The position numbers were made by a program, and so were the translations under genes. From Prevotella sp. UBA3837 (lineage in GTDB: Bacteria > Bacteroidota > Bacteroidia > Bacteroidales > Bacteroidaceae), in the NCBI GenBank assembly GCA_002392835.1, contig DGHX01000004.1, positions 41,268 to 68,397 on the forward strand: a stretch of 27,130 bases of DNA. Direction: 5' to 3'. Position 1 is the first letter of the stretch. Every line of letters starts with the position of its first letter. Shown piece after piece: positions 1 to 6,795 of the stretch. The notes beneath the pieces are model-generated. The model worked only from the letters and a program-made list of their open reading frames with translations, did not search any database and was not told the origin of the DNA.

Positions 1-30
1 TTCCAAGTGGCGGGCAAGGCGGCAGCCGCT

Positions 31-64
31 CCCCTCCCTTGTAGGGGAGGGGGCGGGGGTGGGG
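31..64. repeat. G-quadruplex-prone intergenic repeat
   Basis: The plus strand carries four G tracts of 4, 5, 5 and 4 bases (44-47, 49-53, 55-59, 61-64) separated by single-base loops A, C and T. This is a textbook very stable parallel G-quadruplex motif. The C-rich block at 31-38 can also pair with the first G tracts to form a small hairpin. It lies downstream of the amylase, whose transcript would carry the C-rich strand. It resembles G-rich intergenic repeats that I recall from Prevotella and Bacteroides genomes. Its function is unknown. Confidence 0.7.
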
Positions 65-92
65 TCAGCATCTTCATTTTATCATATCCCAC

Positions 93-152
93 GCTTGTTA
101 GGATTTGCCGCTCGGCACCCTTCGGGGTGCCGAGCGGCAAATCCTAACAAGC
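93..152. repeat. Perfect 28-bp hairpin with TTCG loop
   Basis: Bases 93-120 and 125-152 are perfect reverse complements, separated only by TTCG at 121-124. Plus-strand RNA would have a C(UUCG)G tetraloop, the most stable class. A 17-nt part of the right arm (128-144) recurs directly at 156-172 with one mismatch, so the unit is repetitive. It lies 45 bp beyond the amylase stop codon. No T tract follows on either strand, so it is not a canonical intrinsic terminator. It could still act as an mRNA 3'-end stabiliser or be a REP/MITE-like palindrome. Confidence 0.8.
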
Positions 153-196
153 CCATGCCGAGCGGCAACTCCGTCTGAGCCCGAGTTATTAGCTTG

Positions 197-2197
197 TCAG
201 AACTCAAGCACGAGACTCTGGCGGGGCTTCAGCTGAAGGTCCTTCGTCAGGTCGTAGTAACGTCCGGTCAGTATGTCCTTGGCTCGTGCGGTGCTGCCGA
301 TGACCTCGGCATAGCGTTCTACGGCGAGCGTGGCGGGCTTCGAGGTGCCGTTGAGCACGGTGAGCACGGTGTGGCGTACGAAGTGGTCGGGCTGGTCCAG
401 GGCATGGTCATCCAGCTGTCGGGCTATGACATAGATGCCGTTATAGGGTATGAACTGTTTCATCGTGCCTTCGCTGATGACGCGGTTGCCCTGCCGCCAG
501 TGCAGCAGCCGCTGCAGCCATCCGAACATCTGCTGCTCCTGCTTGGTGCGCCCCTCGCGGGTGAAGGCGTTGTGCGTGTCGCCGGGGAATCCGCCGGGGA
601 AGTCCTTGCGCACGTTGCCGTCGGTGACCTCCTTCGTGCCGTTCATCATGATCTCCGTGCCGTAGTAGAGCTGCGGTATGCGGCGCACGGTGAGCAGCAG
701 GGCCAGGGCCTGCTTCAGCATCAGCGAGTCGCGCCCGCCAGCCAGGAAGCGGTCGGTGTCGTGGTTCTCAATGAAGGCGAGCACCGACGAGGGGTTGGGG
801 TACAGGTAGTCGTAGACGAAGCTGTTGTACAGCCGGTTCAGCCCCTGCCACCAGCCGTCGGTCTCCTCGTTCTTGGCCTGGGCGAGCTTGTCGAAGAACG
901 AGAAGTCCATCACTGTCTTCAGGTAGCTGTTCTGTGTGGCCAGCTTCGAGTCTTTCTGCCAGGCGGCGGTGTAGGCGGGCTCGGTGACCCATGTCTCGCC
1001 CACGGTGTTGAAGTTGGGGTATTCCTCCTCCAGTTCCTTCATCCACTCTGCCATCGGCTCGCGGAAGGCGTAGGGATAGGTGTCCATGCGTATGCCGTCG
1101 ATGCCGATGGTCTCTATCCACCACTTCGAGTTCTGAATGAGGTATCGCATCAGGTGCGGGTTGCGCTGGTTCAGGTCGGGCATGGAGGGCACGAACCATC
1201 CCTCGGTGGTCTCGCTCAGGTCTACGTCGGCGGCATAGGGGTCGAGGACTGGGGTGAGCTTGTAGCTGGTAATCTGGAGGAGTGAAGAGTGAAGCGTGAA
1301 GAGTGATGAATTTGCTGCCGTCGTTTTTTCAGTACCGAGTGGAAGTGCGGCAGCAAATTCTTCACTCTTCACTCTTAACTCTTCACTCAGATTGAGCCAG
1401 TCGTGGCTGGGCATGTCCTTCACCCAGGGATGCTCGAAGCCGCAGTGGTTGAAGATCATGTCCATGACCACCTTCAGGCCGCGTGCGTGGCAGTCGTCTA
1501 CCAGCCGTCGGTAGTCGTCGTTGGTGCCGAAGCGCGGGTCCACGCGGTAGTAGTCGGTGGTGGCGTAGCCGTGGTAGGTGGAGAATCCGTTATCGGTGTC
1601 GGGCGAGTTGTTCTCTAAGACGGGAGTGAACCACAGCGCCGTGACGCCCAGGTCGGTGAAGTAGTCCAGGTGCTGGCGTATGCCCTCCATGTCGCCTCCG
1701 TGTCGCAGCGATGGCTGCTGTCGGTCCTCGCGGTAGGCGTTCATGCCGCTGACGGGCACTGAGTGGTCCTGGCCCTGTGCAAAGCGGTCGGGCATGAGCA
1801 GGTAGAGCACGTCGCTGATGTCAAAGCCGCGGCGCTCCTCGCCCTTCTTCTCGCGACGGCGCAGCTCGTAGCTCACCGTCAGCGTCTTCCCTTTGGCGGG
1901 CTTCAGCGTCAGCTGCATGGTGCCGGGCTGGGCGCCACGCAGGTTCAGGTACACTAGGAGGTAGTTGGGCGAGTCGAGGCGCACCACACTGTCGACGCTG
2001 ACGCCGGGGTAGCTGGTGCTGACGTCGGTGACGGCGGCGATGCCCGGGCCGCTCATCATCAGCTGCAGCATGGGGTTCTTCATGCCTGCATACCAGCAGG
2101 TGGGGTCAACGCGCTGCACGCTCATCTTCGGCGCGCGGGCGGCATTAAGGGTCGTTGCACTCATCAGTAACAGGATGCTTAGGATTAGGTTTCTCAT
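197..2197 (-). CDS. Secreted GH13 neopullulanase/alpha-amylase (SusA-like)
   Basis: Predicted 666-aa glycoside hydrolase cleaving alpha-1,4 linkages in starch, pullulan or maltodextrins, probably periplasmic. Residues 1-20 look like a signal peptide. Residues about 25-110 resemble the N-terminal beta domain of cyclomaltodextrinase/neopullulanase (WYAGMKNPMLQLM). The TIM barrel follows with GH13 motifs: DMIFNH 246-251, GIRMD with nucleophile D372, VGETW with acid/base E401 and ENHD with D480. A beta domain closes the protein. The start at 2197 is chosen because it gives a clean signal peptide just after a -7 box; an upstream in-frame extension to 2422 crosses the promoter and has no signal sequence. 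Oddity: residues about 270-307 come from an in-frame palindromic repeat (see 1278-1390). All catalytic residues are kept, so it is probably active. It is divergent from the secreted protein at 2468. SusA-like function is inferred from family motifs. Confidence 0.93.
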   Translation of the reverse strand: MRNLILSILLLMSATTLNAARAPKMSVQRVDPTCWYAGMKNPMLQLMMSGPGIAAVTDVSTSYPGVSVDSVVRLDSPNYLLVYLNLRGAQPGTMQLTLKPAKGKTLTVSYELRRREKKGEERRGFDISDVLYLLMPDRFAQGQDHSVPVSGMNAYREDRQQPSLRHGGDMEGIRQHLDYFTDLGVTALWFTPVLENNSPDTDNGFSTYHGYATTDYYRVDPRFGTNDDYRRLVDDCHARGLKVVMDMIFNHCGFEHPWVKDMPSHDWLNLSEELRVKSEEFAAALPLGTEKTTAANSSLFTLHSSLLQITSYKLTPVLDPYAADVDLSETTEGWFVPSMPDLNQRNPHLMRYLIQNSKWWIETIGIDGIRMDTYPYAFREPMAEWMKELEEEYPNFNTVGETWVTEPAYTAAWQKDSKLATQNSYLKTVMDFSFFDKLAQAKNEETDGWWQGLNRLYNSFVYDYLYPNPSSVLAFIENHDTDRFLAGGRDSLMLKQALALLLTVRRIPQLYYGTEIMMNGTKEVTDGNVRKDFPGGFPGDTHNAFTREGRTKQEQQMFGWLQRLLHWRQGNRVISEGTMKQFIPYNGIYVIARQLDDHALDQPDHFVRHTVLTVLNGTSKPATLAVERYAEVIGSTARAKDILTGRYYDLTKDLQLKPRQSLVLEF
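1278..1390. repeat. Palindromic repeat inserted in frame in the amylase gene
   Basis: Arms 1278-1320 and 1348-1390 are inverted repeats matching at 38 of 43 positions around a 27-bp spacer. The outer part of each arm is four 7-bp units of the GAGTGAA type; the inner part is GAATTTGCTGCCG-like. Read on the minus strand it adds about 37 residues (roughly 270-307) between DWLN and ITSYKLTPVLDPYA, a stretch that is short in GH13 neopullulanases as I know them. The frame is kept and no stop is introduced. It resembles mobile palindromes that insert into coding genes, such as Rickettsia palindromic elements, but it is a different sequence. Confidence 0.85.
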
Positions 2198-2225
2198 TGT
2201 TCGGTGGGTTTTAGTTTTGCTTCTG

Positions 2226-2233
2226 CAAAGATA
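2226..2233 (-). promoter_or_regulatory. Predicted -7 box of the amylase promoter
   Basis: The minus strand reads TATCTTTG, matching the Bacteroidota -7 consensus TAnnTTTG. Transcription would begin near 2219, giving a leader of about 22 nt to the ATG at 2197. No convincing TTTG -33 element sits 19-21 bp upstream, so the call rests on the -7 box alone. Confidence 0.45.
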
Positions 2234-2362
2234 CACATTATTTATAAACATATACGCGCGCGACCCATCTCTTTTGTCCGCCGTATGAGATAAAACGATT
2301 GCACTGCAGGGGGCGCAAATCAAAAAACGCAGTTTTTCTGCCAATATTTTTCCGCTGTTTTC

Positions 2363-2393
2363 TTGTTTTATATCAAGAAAAACATTAACTTTG
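2363..2393 (+). promoter_or_regulatory. Predicted promoter of the 945-aa secreted protein
   Basis: A TTG element at 2363-2365 is followed after 20 bp by TAACTTTG at 2386-2393, a perfect -7 box for the Bacteroidota primary sigma factor. The expected start near 2400 gives a leader of about 70 nt before the ATG at 2468. Confidence 0.7.
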
Positions 2394-2467
2394 CACCCGA
2401 AAACTGTTTTCCTTCTATACAACGATCAAACAACTCATTTATTAACTACTTAAATAACAAAACGTTT

Positions 2468-5305
2468 ATGAAGAAAAGACTACTCATGGTAGCCGCTTTT
2501 GCGCTTGCAATGGTGGGCAGCTCGTTTGCCTACAACGTGGGTGAGTATGCCTACAACAGCACGCAGCGGTTCAAGATTCTGGGCGAGAACAAGGTCCAGA
2601 ATGGTAATTTCGCTCAAGGCCGCGACGGTTGGTTCGGTGCCGATGCAGCGTCGGCGCCCAGTGCCGATGTGTGGGACATTGCCGAGGGTGTAGGCCCCAA
2701 CGGCGAGAATGCCTTGCAGAGCCTTGGCTCGGGTTCACCGCTGTGCAACAAGTGGAGCCTGGACCCCGGCAGCTACATCGTCTCCATCGACGTGCAGTTC
2801 ACCGCAGCCGGCAACACCTCCATCATCACCGGAGGACAGTCGGCAGGCACCAACGCCATCGACTTCTTTCTGAACAACGACGGCAGCTTCGAGAAGAAGG
2901 CTTCCACCGACGAGGCTCCCGTGGTGAACGTGGCCTCGGCCTCTTTCGTTCCCGCTGAGGAGTGGACGAGCCTGGTGTGGTTCTGCACCGTGGAGCAGGG
3001 ACAGCAGCTGGTAATGCACATCGAGAACCTCTCTTCCGACTACCAGATTACGAACATCGCCATCCACGAGGCCATTCAGGTCTACGACGTCCGTATCGCC
3101 CAGCGCCGTCTGGACTTCGTGAGCAAGCTTATGGAAGATCCTAACTTCAACACCGACGAGGCTCAGGACGCCAAGGCCAACTTGCAGGAGATCATGGCCA
3201 CCATTCAGGAGATGATGGCTACCGAGGAGTTCGAGGACCCCGACAACGCCGCTAACATGATGATGGCCTTCGAAGAAGACGGCGTGAAGCCCTTCCTCGA
3301 TGTCACCTCGACGAACATCGGCATCAACAGCTTCTTCAACTATGTGGAGGACCTGGAGGATATGGGCAACTACAACCGTGGCAGCATCAGCAACGGCCAG
3401 CAGATAGGCGGCTTCGTGTTCCGCGGCAGCGACTGGCAGCACGGCTCGTACCGCAACGGCAACACTATCGTGGCCGGTCCTAACGGCAAGAGCGGTCTGC
3501 CCTACCTGCTGAAGCAGATTCAGGGCACATACACCACCGGCCCCGGCTCGGTGGCCCTGGCTAACAGCGCACTGCCCGCAGGCAAGTACTTCATTGCTGC
3601 CGACATGTTCAATGCATACTGCGACAAGGACTACAAACTGACCTATAGCCTGGAGAACGAGGTGAAGGCCTTCGTGGGCAGCGACACCGTGAGCTGCGGC
3701 ACCATCGTGGGCCCTGACTACGTGCGTTTCTACACCGTGGGCGAGCTCAAGGAGGGTGAACCCATGGAGGCAGGATTCTTCTGGAACAACACTGCCACCA
3801 GCGGCGCTTCGTTCCGCATCACCAACTTCGAGGCCCGTGCCTTTGGCGATATCCTTGAGCCTTACTACTACAACAAGGCCTGGAGTGCTTTCATCGCACA
3901 GTACAATGCTGCTGTCAGCGGCCGCCAGAATGTGGTGGACAAGGTGGGCGCTCCTGAGTATCCCTGGGGACAGGACTCGCTGAAGAACGCGCTGGCCACC
4001 TGGGATCCATACTACAACGCTGTCATGGCCAAGGGCTGGGTGACCGCCGACGGCGGTGATGCCGGCCTGGCTACCACCGACGAACTGAACGACTGGGCAC
4101 AGTACCAGGGTGTGGAGATGTACAACGAAGAGGGCGTGCGCCTGGAATACCAGCTGGTGCGCGGCTATCAGAATGCCAACAACTACGTCATCGCTGCCAA
4201 CCAGATTATCACTGACCTGGCCAATGCCATCACGGCTGCTGAGGACGTGCTGAACGACCCCCTGAACGGCGAGGGCGACAAGGCTACTTTCCAGAAGGTT
4301 ATTGACGACGCCAAGGCTGTGCTCGACGACGTGCGGAAGAACACCAACGACGAGCGTCGCGAGGCCGACGAGGCACGTGTGAACGAGGCTATCGCCGCAC
4401 TGGCCGAGGCTACTGAGGTGTTCAAGGAGAGCGGACGCATAGAGCCCTTCATCACCATCGACTTCTCGCAGGGCGTGACCACCGACGAGGAGACCGGCAA
4501 CTACATCGCCAAGGGCGTGAACGCCGTGATGGACTTCGGTACCATCTTTAGCGAGACGAACAACTCGGGCACACAGTTCGCTCTGGGCTATGGCGAGGAA
4601 TGCCTCGACGTGCTCCGCGTGGGTAACGCTGCAGCAACGGTGGCCATCGCCGAGGACCTGCTGCCTACCGACCAGCAGATCCTGCGCGTGTCGTTCAACG
4701 TGTGGTTCGCAAAGCTCTCTGGAAAGTCGCTCTACGTGAACCTGCTCAATGAGGCTGGGGAGCGCGTGGCCGGATTCCAGTATGAGCTCTACAACAACAT
4801 CACCACCTACAACGACTTCAACAATGCCGACAACACTGGCATGGAGCTCACCACGGGCCGCACCGTGAACAACCTTTCGAACGTGAACAACGTCAGCATC
4901 TATACCGATGCCAACAAGTCGACCATCGACCTGCTCGTTGACTACAAGTACCAGGCTGTGCAGGGCATCCTGAACACCAACCGCGGCAGCTTCACCGGCG
5001 CATGGGTGCCCTTCCGCACCACCATCGACGATGCCGGCACGCCGCTCTCCGACACCAAGGTGACCACCTTCCAGCTGGGTTCTAACTACAACAACGACGG
5101 CCGTCGCTGCTGGTTCGACAACCTGACCATGAAGAAGTATGCTTCGCCCGCCGACGGTCCTATCGACAGCGGCATACGCAGCTACACCACAGTGAAGGTG
5201 GCCAACCAGGGCGTCTACACCATCAGTGGCATGAAGGTGAACAGCGACAGCCAGCTGCCCGCAGGTCTCTACATCATCAACGGCAAGAAGGTCGTGGTGA
5301 AGTAA
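2468..5305 (+). CDS. Large secreted multidomain protein with T9SS-type C-terminal tail
   Basis: Predicted 945 aa, not assignable to a named family. Residues 1-21 are a signal peptide ending SSFA with no lipobox Cys. Residues about 35-190 begin VQNGNF...GW, a pattern seen in CBM4/9-like carbohydrate-binding beta-sandwiches. A helical stretch (about 195-250) leads to a second beta-rich region (about 270-470). Residues about 565-660 are a charged helical segment like FIVAR/three-helix spacers, followed by a third beta-sandwich-like region (about 663-898). The last 45 residues (GVYTISGMKV...LPAGLYIINGKKVVVK) match the Prevotella C-terminal sorting tail used by type IX secretion. It is probably exported to the surface or medium. 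Its position next to an amylase suggests glycan binding, but this is inference. The start at 2468 is set by the signal peptide; the frame is open from 2363 but that part overlaps the promoter. Confidence 0.85.
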   Translation: MKKRLLMVAAFALAMVGSSFAYNVGEYAYNSTQRFKILGENKVQNGNFAQGRDGWFGADAASAPSADVWDIAEGVGPNGENALQSLGSGSPLCNKWSLDPGSYIVSIDVQFTAAGNTSIITGGQSAGTNAIDFFLNNDGSFEKKASTDEAPVVNVASASFVPAEEWTSLVWFCTVEQGQQLVMHIENLSSDYQITNIAIHEAIQVYDVRIAQRRLDFVSKLMEDPNFNTDEAQDAKANLQEIMATIQEMMATEEFEDPDNAANMMMAFEEDGVKPFLDVTSTNIGINSFFNYVEDLEDMGNYNRGSISNGQQIGGFVFRGSDWQHGSYRNGNTIVAGPNGKSGLPYLLKQIQGTYTTGPGSVALANSALPAGKYFIAADMFNAYCDKDYKLTYSLENEVKAFVGSDTVSCGTIVGPDYVRFYTVGELKEGEPMEAGFFWNNTATSGASFRITNFEARAFGDILEPYYYNKAWSAFIAQYNAAVSGRQNVVDKVGAPEYPWGQDSLKNALATWDPYYNAVMAKGWVTADGGDAGLATTDELNDWAQYQGVEMYNEEGVRLEYQLVRGYQNANNYVIAANQIITDLANAITAAEDVLNDPLNGEGDKATFQKVIDDAKAVLDDVRKNTNDERREADEARVNEAIAALAEATEVFKESGRIEPFITIDFSQGVTTDEETGNYIAKGVNAVMDFGTIFSETNNSGTQFALGYGEECLDVLRVGNAAATVAIAEDLLPTDQQILRVSFNVWFAKLSGKSLYVNLLNEAGERVAGFQYELYNNITTYNDFNNADNTGMELTTGRTVNNLSNVNNVSIYTDANKSTIDLLVDYKYQAVQGILNTNRGSFTGAWVPFRTTIDDAGTPLSDTKVTTFQLGSNYNNDGRRCWFDNLTMKKYASPADGPIDSGIRSYTTVKVANQGVYTISGMKVNSDSQLPAGLYIINGKKVVVK

Positions 5306-5337
5306 GCACCTCATTTAAGCTGCATCACTGACAGAGT

Positions 5338-5376
5338 GGGGGAGTGGCCAGGGCGGTTGCTCCCCCTATCTTTTTT
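5338..5376 (+). terminator. Intrinsic terminator after the secreted protein gene
   Basis: GGGGGAG (5338-5344) pairs with CTCCCCC (5360-5366) across a 15-nt loop, followed by TATC and six T residues. It lies 33 bp past the stop codon at 5305. Confidence 0.8.
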
Positions 5377-5387
5377 AACTTTGATTA

Positions 5388-5419
5388 TTTGCATGTTACA
5401 AAAAAAATATGTAATTTTG
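5388..5419 (+). promoter_or_regulatory. Predicted promoter of the Rpn-family gene
   Basis: TTTG at 5388-5391, a 20-bp spacer and TAATTTTG at 5412-5419 match the Bacteroidota promoter consensus exactly. The expected start near 5426 leaves a leader of about 25 nt before the ATG at 5451. Confidence 0.8.
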
Positions 5420-5450
5420 CAGCATCATTGTCATCAAACATCATAAAGCT

Positions 5451-6509
5451 ATGGTCACTATTGCCAACCCCATCTACGATTCGGTGTTTAAATTCCTTAT
5501 GGAAGACATGCGCGTGGCGCGAACCATTTTGTCGGCCCTGCTGAAGCAGGAAATCATTGAAGTGGAAGTCAGACCGCACGAATATTCCAACAGCCAACGC
5601 GACACACTGTCGATGTTTCGCATCGACTTCGGTGCCAAGGTGCGCAAGGACGACGGCACCGTGCAGTTGGTGCTCATTGAGGTGCAGAAGACATGGTTAG
5701 AGACCGAGACGCTCCGCTTCCGCCAGTACCTGGGCGTACAGTACGAAAGAAAGGACAATATCAATCCCACGAGCAAAGAGGGATATGCCATACCCATGGT
5801 GGCTATCTACATACTGGGGCACAAGGTGGGCGACATCGAGGAGCCTGTCATCTATGTGCACCCCAATGCCTGCGACTACGATGGGCGGCCAGTGACAAAG
5901 GGCCTGCCCGACCCATTCGTCGACAGCCTGACCCACCACAGCATTATTGTGCAGATACCCAGGCTGAAAGGGAAGGTGAACAACAGGCTGTACAGGCTGC
6001 TCAGTGTGTTCGACCAGTCGTACCACTCGAAGCTGAACCAGCATTTCCTTGACTTCGATGACGCTCCGTACCAGAACGACAATGAAATGAAGGATATCAT
6101 CCACCGTCTGCTCATTGCCGCCAGCGATGCCGATACGCGCATGGACATGAATGTGGAAGACGAGTACTATTCCGTCATTGAAAAGCGAGACACGGAAATT
6201 CTGCTGAATGCCAAGAAAATAGCGGAACAGAAAGTAATGCTTGCACAGCAGGAGGAACAACTCTCGCAGAAAAATGCGCAGCTCTCGCAGAAAGATGAAC
6301 AACTCTCGCAGAAAGATGAACAACTCTCGCAGAAAGATGCGCAGCTCTCGCAGAAAGATGCGCAGCTCTCGCAGAAAGATGCGCAACTATCGCAGCAGGA
6401 GGCTATCATCCGGAACGCCGTTCAGTCAATGGCACAGAACGGCATGGACGACCACCAGATAGCTGCAGCGCTGAACATAGCGGTAGAAAAGGTGTTGGCA
6501 CTGAAATAG
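5451..6509 (+). CDS. Rpn-family PD-(D/E)XK nuclease / putative transposase
   Basis: 352 aa. The N-terminal part (1 to about 240) matches the Rpn / PDDEXK_2 'transposase' family: NPIYDSVFKFLMED at the start, then the nuclease core with D59 (FRIDFGAKV) and E77-x-Q79 (LIEVQKTW), a PD-(D/E)XK active site. These proteins are metal-dependent DNA endonucleases first described as recombination-promoting; E. coli members were later reported as anti-phage toxins held in check by an internally translated C-terminal fragment. Here residues about 255-320 form a heptad coiled coil (LSQKDAQ units), and the last 30 residues (NGMDDHQIAAALNI...) are the small helical end typical of the family. It has its own promoter and is bracketed by two terminators, so it is independently expressed between two unrelated transcription units. 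Cytoplasmic. All expected catalytic residues are present. Confidence 0.92.
   Translation: MVTIANPIYDSVFKFLMEDMRVARTILSALLKQEIIEVEVRPHEYSNSQRDTLSMFRIDFGAKVRKDDGTVQLVLIEVQKTWLETETLRFRQYLGVQYERKDNINPTSKEGYAIPMVAIYILGHKVGDIEEPVIYVHPNACDYDGRPVTKGLPDPFVDSLTHHSIIVQIPRLKGKVNNRLYRLLSVFDQSYHSKLNQHFLDFDDAPYQNDNEMKDIIHRLLIAASDADTRMDMNVEDEYYSVIEKRDTEILLNAKKIAEQKVMLAQQEEQLSQKNAQLSQKDEQLSQKDEQLSQKDAQLSQKDAQLSQKDAQLSQQEAIIRNAVQSMAQNGMDDHQIAAALNIAVEKVLALK
6237..6509 (+). CDS. Possible internal Rpn short form (RpnS-like antitoxin)
   Basis: In-frame ATG at 6237 (Met263 of the nuclease) would give a 90-aa protein consisting of the heptad coiled coil plus the C-terminal helical end and lacking the nuclease core. 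This is the layout reported for E. coli Rpn genes, where the short C-terminal form blocks the full-length toxin and dimerises through a repeat-bearing helix. There is no strong Shine-Dalgarno in front of it and no TAnnTTTG box in the preceding 90 bp, so internal translation is inferred from family precedent, not shown by the sequence. Confidence 0.35.
   Translation: MLAQQEEQLSQKNAQLSQKDEQLSQKDEQLSQKDAQLSQKDAQLSQKDAQLSQQEAIIRNAVQSMAQNGMDDHQIAAALNIAVEKVLALK
6261..6407 (+). repeat. 21-bp tandem repeat encoding coiled-coil heptads
   Basis: Six 21-bp units (6261-6281, 6282-6302, 6303-6323, 6324-6344, 6345-6365, 6366-6386) of the form CTCTCGCAGAAAGATGCGCAG or close variants, then a diverged seventh (6387-6407). 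Each encodes LSQKxxQ. Unit length is a multiple of three, so copy-number change lengthens or shortens the coiled coil without a frameshift. Confidence 0.95.
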
Positions 6510-6568
6510 TCATATACCAGCAGTGGCATGGAGTCGGTGCTCCCAGTGCAGCGGTAACCTACTATCAG

Positions 6569-6594
6569 CAGACGGTCATGGCCGTCTGTTTTTT
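6569..6594 (+). terminator. Intrinsic terminator after the Rpn gene
   Basis: CAGACGG (6569-6575) pairs with CCGTCTG (6582-6588) around a 6-nt loop, directly followed by six T residues. It isolates the Rpn gene from the operon downstream. Confidence 0.92.
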
Positions 6595-6701
6595 ATTGCA
6601 CTGTCGTCTTTTCCTTGAAGGCTTGCACATACAGAATTTAGTCAGGAGGCATATAAAAATACATTTATTCAAGCTAAAGGTCAATATTTGCTGCAAGTTT
6701 A

Positions 6702-6733
6702 TTTGGTCGTTTGCATATTTTTACTTAATTTTG
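6702..6733 (+). promoter_or_regulatory. Predicted promoter of the Fas1-SusCD operon
   Basis: TTTG at 6702-6705, a 20-bp spacer and TAATTTTG at 6726-6733 match the Bacteroidota consensus. Expected start is near 6740, about 55 nt before the first ATG at 6796. It is the only promoter I see ahead of seven closely spaced genes. No SusR/HTCS-type or anti-sigma regulator gene lies beside it, so control is presumably from elsewhere. Confidence 0.8.
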
Positions 6734-6795
6734 CAACTTGAAAACGAATCTACTGTAGATACAAACAAAACAAATATTAGCTAATAACACTATTT

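Noticed and set aside
93..152. Hairpin as a canonical intrinsic terminator of the amylase
   Set aside because: No T tract follows on the transcript strand; kept as a repeat of unknown role.
194..1285. 363-aa plus-strand open frame opposite the amylase
   Set aside because: TTG start, low-complexity Val/Gly/Leu translation; it is antisense to GH13 catalytic motifs.
2198..2422. N-terminal extension of the amylase to 2422
   Set aside because: It would run through both divergent promoters and place 75 non-signal residues ahead of a good signal peptide.
2735..5314. 859-aa minus-strand open frame opposite the secreted protein
   Set aside because: It is a GC-codon shadow, rich in Val/His/Leu without domains or signal peptide; the opposite strand has a signal peptide, promoter, terminator and domain pattern.
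6241..6462. 73-aa alternate-frame Arg/Ser-rich open frame in the Rpn repeat
   Set aside because: It is a by-product of a 21-bp repeat being open in another frame; no start context.
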